64,000 nt of DNA from Rathayibacter sp. SW19 (GTDB lineage Bacteria > Actinomycetota > Actinomycetes > Actinomycetales > Microbacteriaceae), in assembly GCF_030866825.1 (NCBI RefSeq), contig NZ_CP133020.1, positions 186,001-250,000 of the forward strand. Reading direction: 5' to 3'. Position numbers and translations under genes: made by a program. Position 1 is the stretch's first letter. Each line of letters begins with the position of its first letter. Shown piece by piece: positions 8,431 to 16,416 of the stretch. The notes beneath the pieces were generated by a model. That model saw nothing but the letters and a program-made list of their open reading frames with translations, was not told the DNA's origin and did not search any database.

Positions 8431-9965
8431 AGACCCACTACCTGCGGGTGCACCGCAGCGATGAGAACCTGAGCCGTGAGGGCCAACTGGCCTGGCAACT
8501 CGCCGAAGTCGCCGTCGACCCGGTTGAGGTGACCGACGAGGTCACCGAAATGGTGATCAACCGCGTCATCGACAACGCGGCGGTCGCAGCGGCGTCGTTG
8601 ACGCGGCATCCGGTTGTGGCCGCACGATCGCAAGCGCTGGCGCATCCGGTATCGGTCGGGGGCAGCGGTTCCACTGTCTTCGGAACGGATGCCGCCCGCC
8701 GCGTCTCGCTCGAGTGGGCCGCCTGGGCGAACGGCGTGGCCGTACGCGAACTCGACTATCACGACACCTTCCTCGCAGCCGAGTACTCGCACCCGGGCGA
8801 TAACATCCCGCCGATCACAGCCGTGGCGCAGCACGTCGCAAAAGAACGCGGTCTGACCGGACGTGACCTCGTGCGCGGAATCGCAACCGGGTACGAAGTG
8901 CAGATCGACCTCGCGAAAGCGATCAGCCTGCACGAGCACAAGATCGACCACGTCGCCCACCTCGGGCCGAGCGCAGCAGCGGGCATCGGAACGCTGCTGG
9001 GGCTGCCGACCGAAACGATCTTCCAGGCCATCGGTCAGGCGTTGCACACCACGACCGCGACCCGGCAGTCGCGCAAGGGGGAGATCTCGAGTTGGAAGGC
9101 ATACGCACCAGCATTCGCCGGAAAGATGGCCATTGAGGCGGTCGACCGAGCAATGCGTGGAGAAACGAGCCCGACCCCGATCTGGGAGGGAGAAGACGGC
9201 GTCATCGCGTGGCTGCTCGACGGGCCGGACGGCTCGTACGAGGTGCCGCTGCCCGAGACCGGTGAGGCCAAGCGCGCAATCCTCGACAGTTACACGAAGG
9301 AGCACTCCGCCGAGTATCAGGCGCAGGCCTGGATCGACCTTGCCCGCAAACTGCACAACGACTATCCGCTGCTGTTCGACAAGCCGGAAAACGTCGCGAG
9401 CATCGTGCTGCACACCTCGCACCACACGCATTTCGTGATCGGCTCGGGTGCGAACGATCCGCAGAAGTACGATCCGACGGCGTCGCGCGAGACGCTCGAT
9501 CACTCGATTCCGTACATTTTTACCGTCGCCCTGCAGGACGGCGTCTGGGATCACGTCGGTTCGTACGCGCCCGAGCGCGCCGCACGACCGGACACGGTCG
9601 AGCTGTGGCACAAAGTCAGCACCGAGGAAGACCCGGAGTGGACGCGCCGCTATCACTCGCTCGATCCTGCGGAGAAAGCGTTCGGCGGACGTGTCGAAAT
9701 CACAATGGCTGACGGTTCGAAGTTGATCGACGAGATCGCGGTGGCGGATGCACATCCGCTCGGCGCTCGCCCGTTCGCGCGGGCGGATTACATCGCCAAG
9801 TTCCGCACGCTCGCGTCCGATGTGCTGGAGGAGCAGGAGATCGAGCGTTTCCTCGACTTCGCACAGCGTTTACCGTCGCTTGGCTCGGATGAGCTCGCTG
9901 GTTTGAGCTTCGCGGCACGTCACGGGGTGCTTGCGTCGGTCGAGAGTCCGAAGGGGTTGTTCTGA
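8427..9965 (+). CDS. prpD: 2-methylcitrate dehydratase
   Basis: MmgE/PrpD-family dehydratase of 512 residues that converts 2-methylcitrate to 2-methyl-cis-aconitate in the propionyl-CoA-degrading methylcitrate cycle. Typical segments are ARRVSLEWAAWANGVAVREL, the DYHDTFLAAEYSHPGDNIPP active-site region, and IGQALHTTTATRQSRKGEIS. The ATG at 8427 has AAAGGA eight bases upstream and overlaps the regulator stop. Its own stop overlaps the prpB start (TGATG). All three genes therefore form one tight operon. Confidence 0.93.
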   Translation: MKTHYLRVHRSDENLSREGQLAWQLAEVAVDPVEVTDEVTEMVINRVIDNAAVAAASLTRHPVVAARSQALAHPVSVGGSGSTVFGTDAARRVSLEWAAWANGVAVRELDYHDTFLAAEYSHPGDNIPPITAVAQHVAKERGLTGRDLVRGIATGYEVQIDLAKAISLHEHKIDHVAHLGPSAAAGIGTLLGLPTETIFQAIGQALHTTTATRQSRKGEISSWKAYAPAFAGKMAIEAVDRAMRGETSPTPIWEGEDGVIAWLLDGPDGSYEVPLPETGEAKRAILDSYTKEHSAEYQAQAWIDLARKLHNDYPLLFDKPENVASIVLHTSHHTHFVIGSGANDPQKYDPTASRETLDHSIPYIFTVALQDGVWDHVGSYAPERAARPDTVELWHKVSTEEDPEWTRRYHSLDPAEKAFGGRVEITMADGSKLIDEIAVADAHPLGARPFARADYIAKFRTLASDVLEEQEIERFLDFAQRLPSLGSDELAGLSFAARHGVLASVESPKGLF

Positions 9966-10864
9966 TGTTGTATGCACAGACCCGTGTGGCGGCGAAGCGC
10001 GCCGCGTTCCGCGAACGGCTTGCCAGCGGGGAGTTGTTGCGGTTTCCGGGGGCGTTCAATCCGCTGTCGGCGCGCTTGATTCAGCGCAAAGGTTTTGACG
10101 GCGTTTACATCTCGGGGGCAGTCCTGTCTGCGGACCTCGGGCTGCCTGACATTGGCCTGACAACGCTGACGGAGGTCGCCGGTCGTTCCGCTCAGATTGC
10201 CCGGATGACCGATCTGCCCGCTCTGGTCGACGCGGACACCGGGTTCGGTGAGCCGATGAATGTTGCTCGAACCGTGCAGGAACTCGAGGATGCCGGCGTC
10301 GCCGGTCTGCACATTGAGGATCAGGTCAATCCCAAGCGGTGCGGTCACTTGGACGGAAAACAGGTGGTCGACGAGTCGACGGCGCTGAAGCGAATCCGTG
10401 CGGCCGCGGATGCTCGCCGCGACCCGAATCTGCTGATCATGGCGCGCACGGACATTCGCGCAGTTGACGGACTCAACGCGGCGATCACCCGCGCCAAGGC
10501 ACTCGTAGATGCCGGGGCCGACGCGATCTTCCCCGAGGCCATGGCGACGCTTGAAGAGTTTGCGGCAGTGCGGGCAGCCGTCGACGTGCCGATCCTTGCG
10601 AACATGACGGAGTTCGGTAAGAGCGAGTTGTTCACGACTGCGCAACTTGCCGACATTGGCGTCAATATTGTGATCTGGCCGGTTTCGTTGTTGCGGATGG
10701 CGATAGGTGCGGCTGAGCGCGCTCTCGACACGCTGAACTCTGAGGGTGCGCTGACGTCTCAGTTGGGCCAGATGCAGCATCGGTCCGATTTGTATGACCT
10801 GATCGATTATGAGGGCTACAACCACTTCGATACGTCGGTCTTCAACTTCACTGTTTCAAAGTGA
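9965..10864 (+). CDS. prpB: 2-methylisocitrate lyase
   Basis: Cleaves 2-methylisocitrate to pyruvate and succinate. The 299-residue TIM-barrel protein shows the isocitrate-lyase superfamily signature NPKRCGH (catalytic Cys in KRCGH), the metal-binding DADTGFG, and MARTDIRAVDG. Start ATG overlaps the prpD stop by one base. The last codons (GTT TCA AAG TGA) lie inside the first unit of a 14-bp tandem array that continues downstream. In many relatives prpC follows here; in this window it is found at 16417 instead. Confidence 0.93.
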   Translation: MLYAQTRVAAKRAAFRERLASGELLRFPGAFNPLSARLIQRKGFDGVYISGAVLSADLGLPDIGLTTLTEVAGRSAQIARMTDLPALVDADTGFGEPMNVARTVQELEDAGVAGLHIEDQVNPKRCGHLDGKQVVDESTALKRIRAAADARRDPNLLIMARTDIRAVDGLNAAITRAKALVDAGADAIFPEAMATLEEFAAVRAAVDVPILANMTEFGKSELFTTAQLADIGVNIVIWPVSLLRMAIGAAERALDTLNSEGALTSQLGQMQHRSDLYDLIDYEGYNHFDTSVFNFTVSK

Positions 10865-10959
10865 CTGTCTCAAAGTGGCAGTCTCACAGTGACAGTCTCG
10901 ACCTGACTGTCTCAACCTGACAGTTTCGACGTGACTGTGTAGCGGTGACTGTGGAGCGG
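10854..10959. repeat. 14-bp tandem array beginning at the prpB stop codon
   Basis: Seven consecutive 14-bp units run from 10854 to 10951: TTTCAAAGTGACTG, TCTCAAAGTGGCAG, TCTCACAGTGACAG, TCTCGACCTGACTG, TCTCAACCTGACAG, TTTCGACGTGACTG and TGTAGCGGTGACTG, followed by a partial unit. The first unit contains the prpB stop codon (TGA 10862-10864). There are no spacers, so this is not a CRISPR. It occupies most of the gap to the next, convergent gene. Confidence 0.92.
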
Positions 10960-11050
10960 CGATCGTTGCAGGTGGTGGATGTCGGCCGGCCGTCGCGCAT
11001 GGGTGTTGTTGCGAGTGTAGCTCCAGCGCCGCGCATCTCGCCTGCGTCGG

Positions 11051-12583
11051 TCAGCTCGCCTTCTTCTGTCCGCTCTGCCACCACGCGGCCTTACTTCGGA
11101 GTCGGATCGGCGCACGCGGATCGCCTTCTGGCGGGTGCAGCCAGAACACCGTGCCCTCTCGCCGAATGCGCCAATGCTCGTTGTGCAAAAGCATATGGTG
11201 ATAACGGCATAGCAAAATGCCCGCATTGATATCTGTTGCGCCGTGGTGTTCAAACCAGTGGTCAATGTGATGCGCCTCAGAATATGAGGGCGGTCTGTCG
11301 CAGTCGGGATGCATGCATCCGCCGTCTCGGATGGCCATCGCCACCCGCTGTTTGGCCGTGAACAACCGTTGCTCTCGACCGACATCGAGCGGATTTCCTT
11401 CACTATCGACGGTAATCCGCCGGGCGCCGGTGTCGCAGAGCAGGTGCTCTAGCGTCGCCGGGGCAACAGCCTCGCCGGTTTCCTCGAAGAATCCGGTACC
11501 GGTGAGGTTGCCGTGTGCGTCGCGCTTGTTCAATTCTTCCTGTGTGACGACGACGCGTACTCCCGCTTGGCGAGAACCGAATACGGCCGTCGGATCCGCG
11601 AGTGCTCCAGTGCGCAACGTTCCGATGATCAGATCGAAGACGAGTTGATCGTTGGTGCGCGGATCGTTCTTCAAAGCTTCTGCCTGTTCGGCTTCGGCCT
11701 TGTCGATGAATCGCGGTCCACCCCTTCGAGGACGCATGCCAGAGGAGACGATGGTATCGAACCATTCGCCGGACTCGTCATCGCACTCTAGCCACACGGT
11801 TCGCGCGCCGGTCGCGTTGCGACCCAGTCGTGCCTTTCTGTCATCGAAGTGGCGTTGTGCGCGTTGAGCGACGCCGACGGGATCGAGTTGATCCCGCAGC
11901 CACCGCGCGCGCTTGCTCAACTCGTCGGCGTGGATGTTCTCGGCATCCGACAGCAGTGTGAGCGCGGCTTCGCGGAGCATCTCGGCGCCGCAGTCTTCGG
12001 TCGGCTGGCCCAGCCCGCGCAGGAGCGCTGAGGCGCCGTCCGGGCTGAGGCGATGTTCGGCCACAGCACGAGTGATCGGCTCGAACCAAGGCAACTCGGG
12101 CGAGGCCGACGCAGCTGGTTCACTCGGCGCCTCGGGCGAATCCTCATCAGTACCAGTGCCTGCGGTGACATTCGCCGGCGAATCGACGACAGGATCGGTT
12201 TCGAGCAGTCGCGCCGCGGCATCCGATTCGCGCATCGCCTCGCCAAGATGCACCTGGCGCCACGCTTCCGAGCGGGTCGAGCCGGTGACAAATCGCACCA
12301 AGTTAGTGGTGGTGCGGTGACCGGTGCGTGCTGCGAGGCCGTTGTAGCCAAGCTCTCGTTCAGATCGTTTCGCGACCACGCCCGCGCCCGCAGCGATGAT
12401 TGCATCTGCTTCCGCTCGCAATGCGGCAGCATCGGCGAGCAAGGTGAGCAGGTCGTCATCGTCGAAGCGTGACACGACGGTCGGAAGCGACGGCGGCGCA
12501 TCCATCGGCGAATCTTCGCAGGCAGCAAGGGAGTTTGCCACGCGCTCGGCGGCCTCCCGAACCTGTTGCGATGTCGATATCAT
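11051..12583 (-). CDS. DUF222 domain HNH endonuclease family protein
   Basis: Intact 510-residue member of the large actinobacterial DUF222-HNH (13E12 repeat) family. DUF222 covers about residues 40-370; the C-terminal HNH nuclease fold has EAHHIDHWFEHHGATDI and LLCRYHHMLLH with CMHPDC as a zinc-binding pair. These genes are multi-copy in actinomycete genomes and thought mobile, but no transposition activity is shown. Start ATG at 12583 lies next to an unusually AT-rich patch. It sits between prpB and prpC of the methylcitrate cluster and is the intact relative of the broken copy at 4044-5108. Confidence 0.85.
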   Translation of the reverse strand: MISTSQQVREAAERVANSLAACEDSPMDAPPSLPTVVSRFDDDDLLTLLADAAALRAEADAIIAAGAGVVAKRSERELGYNGLAARTGHRTTTNLVRFVTGSTRSEAWRQVHLGEAMRESDAAARLLETDPVVDSPANVTAGTGTDEDSPEAPSEPAASASPELPWFEPITRAVAEHRLSPDGASALLRGLGQPTEDCGAEMLREAALTLLSDAENIHADELSKRARWLRDQLDPVGVAQRAQRHFDDRKARLGRNATGARTVWLECDDESGEWFDTIVSSGMRPRRGGPRFIDKAEAEQAEALKNDPRTNDQLVFDLIIGTLRTGALADPTAVFGSRQAGVRVVVTQEELNKRDAHGNLTGTGFFEETGEAVAPATLEHLLCDTGARRITVDSEGNPLDVGREQRLFTAKQRVAMAIRDGGCMHPDCDRPPSYSEAHHIDHWFEHHGATDINAGILLCRYHHMLLHNEHWRIRREGTVFWLHPPEGDPRAPIRLRSKAAWWQSGQKKAS

Positions 12584-12819
12584 GAGACCATTCTAACACG
12601 AAATCGAAGATAAAAGCTAATGAAGATATACCACTGGCTAGTCAAATCCGAAGAAATATTCTATAAATATCGAAAGGGGTGAGTTTTGGAGCGATTGGTT
12701 GTTGTGCGTTGTCGGAGGTTGGTTTTACGGTCTAGGGAACCGGACTAGCTGTCGTGCGCTGAATCTCCATTCGGCCCCGAGCCTGACGCGCACATCCAAT
12801 GGACGAAAGCGAGGCGGAC
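12584..12819. other. AT-rich divergent intergenic region
   Basis: About 75 bases (12590-12665) are strikingly AT-rich, with TATACC, AATATTCTATAAATAT and similar tracts, in a genome that is otherwise GC-rich. It separates the divergent DUF222-HNH and reductase genes, so it probably holds both promoters. No gene is seen. Confidence 0.5.
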
Positions 12820-13377
12820 GTGGCGAAGTTGATCTACACGGGCATCACATCGCTCGACGGCTACATTGCCGATGAGAACGGAGCGTTCGATTGGAGTGCG
12901 CCGGACGAAGAGGTTCACAAATTCGTGAACGACCTCGAGCGACCAATCGGCACCTACTTGTTCGGCAGACGGCTCTATGAGGTCATGGTCTACTGGGAGA
13001 CCGTCGACACGGCAAGCATGCCGCCGTTCATCAGGGACTATGCCGAGCTGTGGCGCGCCGCCGAAAAGATCGTGTACTCGAGCACACTGCAAACCGTGTC
13101 GAGTGAGAGGACGCGGCTCGAGCGCACGTTCGATCCCTCCGCCGTGCAAGCCCTCAAGGATGCCTCTTCTCGCGACCTTTCGATCGGAGGTCCGCACGTG
13201 GCTGTGCACGCACTGCGTGCAGGGCTCGTCGATGAGATTCGAACAATCGTTTCGCCTGTGACCGTCGGCGGTGGCACGCGATTCATCCCCGATCACATCA
13301 GGCTCGAGCTCGAGTTGTTAGACGAGCATCGCTTCGGGAACGGTGTTGTTCACCTCGCGTATCGCGTCAGGCACTGA
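12820..13377 (+). CDS. Dihydrofolate reductase-like (RibD C-terminal domain) oxidoreductase
   Basis: 185-residue RibD_C/DHFR-fold protein. It opens with AKLIYTGITSLDGYIADENG, the normal family N-terminus, and has GTYLFGRRLYEVMVYWE, SIGGPHVAVHALRAGLVDE and VSPVTVGGGTRF, which form the NADPH-binding core. The GTG at 12820 after GAGGCGGAC fits the family N-terminus; an ATG at 12799 would add seven residues. Such standalone proteins are common and their substrates unknown; they are not part of a riboflavin operon here. Confidence 0.82.
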   Translation: MAKLIYTGITSLDGYIADENGAFDWSAPDEEVHKFVNDLERPIGTYLFGRRLYEVMVYWETVDTASMPPFIRDYAELWRAAEKIVYSSTLQTVSSERTRLERTFDPSAVQALKDASSRDLSIGGPHVAVHALRAGLVDEIRTIVSPVTVGGGTRFIPDHIRLELELLDEHRFGNGVVHLAYRVRH

Positions 13378-13439
13378 TTGTCTGTAACAGATAGATGGGA
13401 GCGCGTGCGGCAATGAACCTCCGGCGCGAATGAAAGGTT

Positions 13440-13516
13440 GTCCGGCACTTGTGGTCCGGGACTTGCGGTCCGGTACTTGCGGTCCGGCACTGATGAGAGC
13501 GAGTCCGGCACGGATG
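13440..13516. repeat. Second 14-bp tandem array, upstream of a conserved unknown gene
   Basis: Four contiguous 14-bp units from 13440 (GTCCGGCACTTGTG, GTCCGGGACTTGCG, GTCCGGTACTTGCG, GTCCGGCACTGATG) are followed after seven bases by a fifth (GTCCGGCACGGATG, 13503-13516). The unit sequence is unrelated to the array at 10854, but the period is the same. It ends 11 bases before the next start codon and so could affect that gene's leader. Confidence 0.88.
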
Positions 13517-13527
13517 GGAGCAGACGG

Positions 13528-14142
13528 ATGACAGAACGCAATCGCGTAACGCCGCTCGGCGATGTCGTCGCGATACCGCTGCGCGGTGCGTGGACGGGCA
13601 ATCGCGGGCGCATCCATTCGGGGCATGAGATCGTGCGATTCCACGCGAGTGACCTGTGGATCACGTGTGTGCTCGAGTTTCGCGGACGCTGGAATCAGCA
13701 GTGGCAGCCGACTCACTACACGTATCTGTTCTTCCACGACGAGGCGGTCTCATTCGCAGCGGGGCATCGACCGTGTGCCGAGTGCCGCCGTGCCGACTAT
13801 CAGGCCTACCGAACCGCATGGGCGAATGGGCTCGGCGTCGCGGCGCCGACCGCGACCGAAATGAACCGCCAATTGCACGCAGAGCGGATCGTGCGCGGCA
13901 CGCACCGCAGACGCATCCACTCGCTGCCATGGGACGACCTGCCGGATGGCACATTCACGCTCGTCGAGGATGCGCCGCACCTCGTTCTCGGTGACGAATT
14001 GGTGGAGTGGACCCACAACGGCTACGCCGCGCACCGCACTCGACCCGCGCGCGGAGCGGCCAACGTCATCACGCCCCCGTCGACCGTCGCCGCGTTGAGG
14101 GCAGGCTATCCGGTGCAGATCGACCTGAGTGCACGCGGCTGA
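13528..14142 (+). CDS. Conserved uncharacterised protein with HRPCAECRR motif
   Basis: 204 residues. I recognise a widespread bacterial family without known function: it begins RNRVTPLGDVVAIPLRGAW-like, has a GNRGRIHSGHEI segment, and a central AAGHRPCAECRRADY in which two cysteines and a histidine could bind metal. It ends with TPPSTVAALRAGYPV, another family hallmark. ATG at 13528 has GGGAG eight bases before it. No membrane segments or signal peptide are seen. It is convergent with the SDR gene across a strong hairpin. Confidence 0.75.
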   Translation: MTERNRVTPLGDVVAIPLRGAWTGNRGRIHSGHEIVRFHASDLWITCVLEFRGRWNQQWQPTHYTYLFFHDEAVSFAAGHRPCAECRRADYQAYRTAWANGLGVAAPTATEMNRQLHAERIVRGTHRRRIHSLPWDDLPDGTFTLVEDAPHLVLGDELVEWTHNGYAAHRTRPARGAANVITPPSTVAALRAGYPVQIDLSARG

Positions 14143-14182
14143 CCCGCAACCACCGGCCCCGGATGCGATGTGCCCATTTTTT

Positions 14183-14224
14183 GCTGTTTCAAGTCCGCCT
14201 TACATAAGGCGGATTTGAAACAGC
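14183..14224. terminator. Long hairpin between convergent genes
   Basis: Two 20-base arms, 14183-14202 (GCTGTTTCAAGTCCGCCTTA) and 14205-14224, are reverse complements with one G/T mismatch and a 2-base centre. TTTTTT precedes the stem at 14177-14182. No T-run follows it in either direction, so it is not a textbook intrinsic terminator, but its place between convergent genes fits a bidirectional stop signal. Confidence 0.6.
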
Positions 14225-14315
14225 GACAACGGGCATTCATTTCCCGCGGGCGCGGGTTGCTTTGTTCGACGAGCACGGACGGGTAGTGGGCTCCCGGGCC
14301 CCGATAGGCTCGCTC

Positions 14316-14370
14316 GCCGTTCCTCGCCGTTCCTCGCCGTTCCCGGCCGTTCCCCGCCGTTCCCGGCCGC
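14316..14370. repeat. 10-bp tandem repeat abutting the SDR stop codon
   Basis: Five and a half units of GCCGTTCCTC/GCCGTTCCCG run from 14316 to 14370 and end exactly where the stop codon of the minus-strand SDR gene begins (14371). It lies between the hairpin and the gene. Confidence 0.85.
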
Positions 14371-15132
14371 TCAGAGTCGCTGACCGCCGGATGCCTCGAT
14401 GCGCTGCGCGGTCATCCATCCCGTCGCTTCACCGAGGAGCGCGGCGACGACGCCACCGATGTCATCCGCTTCGCCGACACGACCGCGCGCCGTTACCGAC
14501 GACAATGCAGCACGTGCAGCGTCGCTGTCTCGCACCATTCCGCCCCCGAAATCTGTTGCCGTGGCCCCTGGAGCGATCGCATTCACCGAGATTCTGCGCG
14601 GGCCGAGCTCTTCGGCGAGATACCGCGTGTACACCTCGACGGCACCCTTCGCGGCGGCGTACATCGACAAACCCTGACCATAGAACCGGGTCAGCCCGGT
14701 TGACACGTTCAGGATGCGCCCACCGTCGACGATGAGCGGAACGAGGCTCTGCGTCAGCAGCACGACGCCCTTGAAATGCACGGCCATCAACCGATCGATC
14801 GCGTCGGCTGTTGCGGCGCCGGGCGGCGTCGGCAGCGCGAATCCGGCGTTGTTGACGAGGATGTCGAAATCAGCACGACCCCAGCCGGCCGTCAAGGCCT
14901 CACCGAGTTCTGCGGTGAACCGGTCGAAGTCCGCGAATGCCGTCGTGTCCAGTCGGAGAGCGAATGCGCTCCGCCCCAGCGCCGTGATCGAATCGACCAC
15001 ATCGGCTGCTTCTTGGGCATTCGACCGGTAGGTCAGCACGATGTCGACGCCGCTGCGCGCCAAAGCGATGGCGGATGCTCGGCCAAGGCCTCGATTGCCT
15101 CCCGTAATAAGTGCGATTCTTTGCGTTGTCAT
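14371..15132 (-). CDS. Short-chain dehydrogenase/reductase
   Basis: Classical SDR of 253 residues. It has TGGNRGLGRASA for the dinucleotide (residues 10-17), NNAG, the catalytic serine in LNVSTGL, and YAAAKG as the YxxxK pair. The C-terminus GEATGWMTAQRIEASGGQRL is typical of 3-oxoacyl-ACP reductase-like members. Substrate is unknown. It is divergent from the XRE regulator gene, which probably controls it, as this gene pair arrangement is common for MmyB-type regulators. Confidence 0.88.
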   Translation of the reverse strand: MTTQRIALITGGNRGLGRASAIALARSGVDIVLTYRSNAQEAADVVDSITALGRSAFALRLDTTAFADFDRFTAELGEALTAGWGRADFDILVNNAGFALPTPPGAATADAIDRLMAVHFKGVVLLTQSLVPLIVDGGRILNVSTGLTRFYGQGLSMYAAAKGAVEVYTRYLAEELGPRRISVNAIAPGATATDFGGGMVRDSDAARAALSSVTARGRVGEADDIGGVVAALLGEATGWMTAQRIEASGGQRL

Positions 15133-15257
15133 GTCATTTCCTCCTGGTGATTCCGTCCGTGCGGTTTCGTCGGGCCGACAGTCGACGTTTGCGATGTCTC
15201 GGGCGGCCCGCCCACGAATGAACGATGCCGCGATCCGGCTGCCGCATTCAGGCCGCG

Positions 15258-15285
15258 GTTATCCACGGATCTGTTATCCACGGAT
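15258..15285. promoter_or_regulatory. Direct repeat GTTATCCACGGAT x2 in the SDR/XRE divergent promoter
   Basis: The 13-mer GTTATCCACGGAT occurs at 15258-15270 and 15273-15285, a 15-bp period. It contains TTATCCAC, close to the DnaA box TTATCCACA, but its position in a divergent promoter suggests an operator for the XRE regulator. Both readings are inference. Confidence 0.45.
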
Positions 15286-15330
15286 TGGCGCTCCCTTGTT
15301 CGACCCGGGTCGGTGCGAAAGGATGGGCGG

Positions 15331-16185
15331 GTGGATCGAGAACAACTGGCGGATTTTCTGCGCAAGCGGCGCGAAGCGCTGCAGCCCGAAGACGTCGGGC
15401 TGAGCCGAGGGCCGCGCCGGCGCACAAGCGGCCTTCGCCGCGAGGAAGTCGCGTCGCTGTCAGGGATGTCCACCGACTATTACAGTCGCCTCGAACAGCG
15501 CCGCGGGCCACAGCCATCCGAACAGATGGTTGCGGCGATCGCCCGCGGCCTCCATCTCACCCGCGATGAGCGCGACCACCTCTTCCGGCTCGCCGGTCAC
15601 CCCGCTCCGGCGCGCGTCGGCATGTCGGACCACGTCTCACCCGGGATGCTGCGCATCTTCGACCGACTCACAGACACACCGGCTCTCGTGATCAACGACA
15701 TCGGCGAGACGCTATTGCAAACACCGCTCGCGATCGCGCTGCTCGGCGATCAGCGCGGGTACACGGGTCTGAACCGCAGCACCGTCTACCGATGGTTCAT
15801 GGATGCCTCCTCCCGCAGCATCTATCCGGAGACCGATCATCCATTGCGCGCCAGGACGTTTGTCGCCGACCTGCGCGCCGCCTATTCTCGAGCCGGCAGT
15901 CGATCGAGAGTCGGCGACATCGTGAACGAGCTACTGCGCGTCAGCCCGGAGTTCTCAGTGATCTGGAGTCAGCACGAAGTCGCGGTGAAGGGCACGCAGG
16001 TCAAGCGAATCCAGCACCAAGAACTTGGCATTCTCGAACTGAGCTGCCAGACACTGAGCGATCCGGACCAAGGGCTGTTTCTGCTCGTCTTCACGGCGAC
16101 CCCGGGCAGCGAAAGCGCCCAGAAGCTGCAGCTTCTCGCCGTCATCGGGTCCCAAACCTGGGACGGCGCGCGCCCTCGCACCTGA
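15331..16185 (+). CDS. XRE-family regulator with MmyB-like ligand-binding domain
   Basis: 284 residues. The N-terminal helix-turn-helix is GLRREEVASLSGMSTDYYSRLEQ within the RRTSGLRREEVA context typical of the MmyB_LBD family. The C-terminal PAS-like domain, which binds a fatty acid-like ligand in the family, includes RPALVINDIGETLL-like PALVINDIGETLL and WSQHEVAVK. GTG at 15331 follows AAAGGA by eight bases; a GTG 18 bases earlier is possible. Likely regulates itself and the divergent SDR gene. The last codons and stop are the first unit of a short degenerate repeat. Confidence 0.87.
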   Translation: MDREQLADFLRKRREALQPEDVGLSRGPRRRTSGLRREEVASLSGMSTDYYSRLEQRRGPQPSEQMVAAIARGLHLTRDERDHLFRLAGHPAPARVGMSDHVSPGMLRIFDRLTDTPALVINDIGETLLQTPLAIALLGDQRGYTGLNRSTVYRWFMDASSRSIYPETDHPLRARTFVADLRAAYSRAGSRSRVGDIVNELLRVSPEFSVIWSQHEVAVKGTQVKRIQHQELGILELSCQTLSDPDQGLFLLVFTATPGSESAQKLQLLAVIGSQTWDGARPRT

Positions 16186-16218
16186 CCTCGCACCTCACGG
16201 CACCTGACGGCGCACGAC
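16175..16218. repeat. Degenerate tandem repeat overlapping the XRE stop codon
   Basis: CTCGCACCTGAC (16175-16186, containing the TGA stop 16183-16185), CTCGCACCTCAC, GGCACCTGAC and GGCGCACGAC follow one another. The terminal codons of the gene appear to have been duplicated downstream with decay. The rest of the gap to prpC is very GC-rich and has no gene. Confidence 0.6.
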
Positions 16219-16416
16219 GGCGCGCGGAGCGGCGCGCCGAGCGGCACGCCGAGCCGTGCGGCGACACGGTGTCCCGGGCGGGCCCGGCACCCGGATAGCG
16301 ACACGCGCTTCCGAGATGCAATACTCGACTGCAGGCATCCGCCCGGTTTTCACGCAGCCGAGCGCAGGTTAGACAGACGGACAAACGATGGACATACAAA
16401 CGCGAAGGAGCGCCCG

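Noticed and set aside
10854..10951. CRISPR-like array
   Set aside because: Units are 14 bp and directly adjacent, without spacers; no cas genes are near.
15258..15285. Replication origin
   Set aside because: Only two imperfect DnaA boxes, no dnaA or dnaN nearby, and no AT-rich unwinding region.
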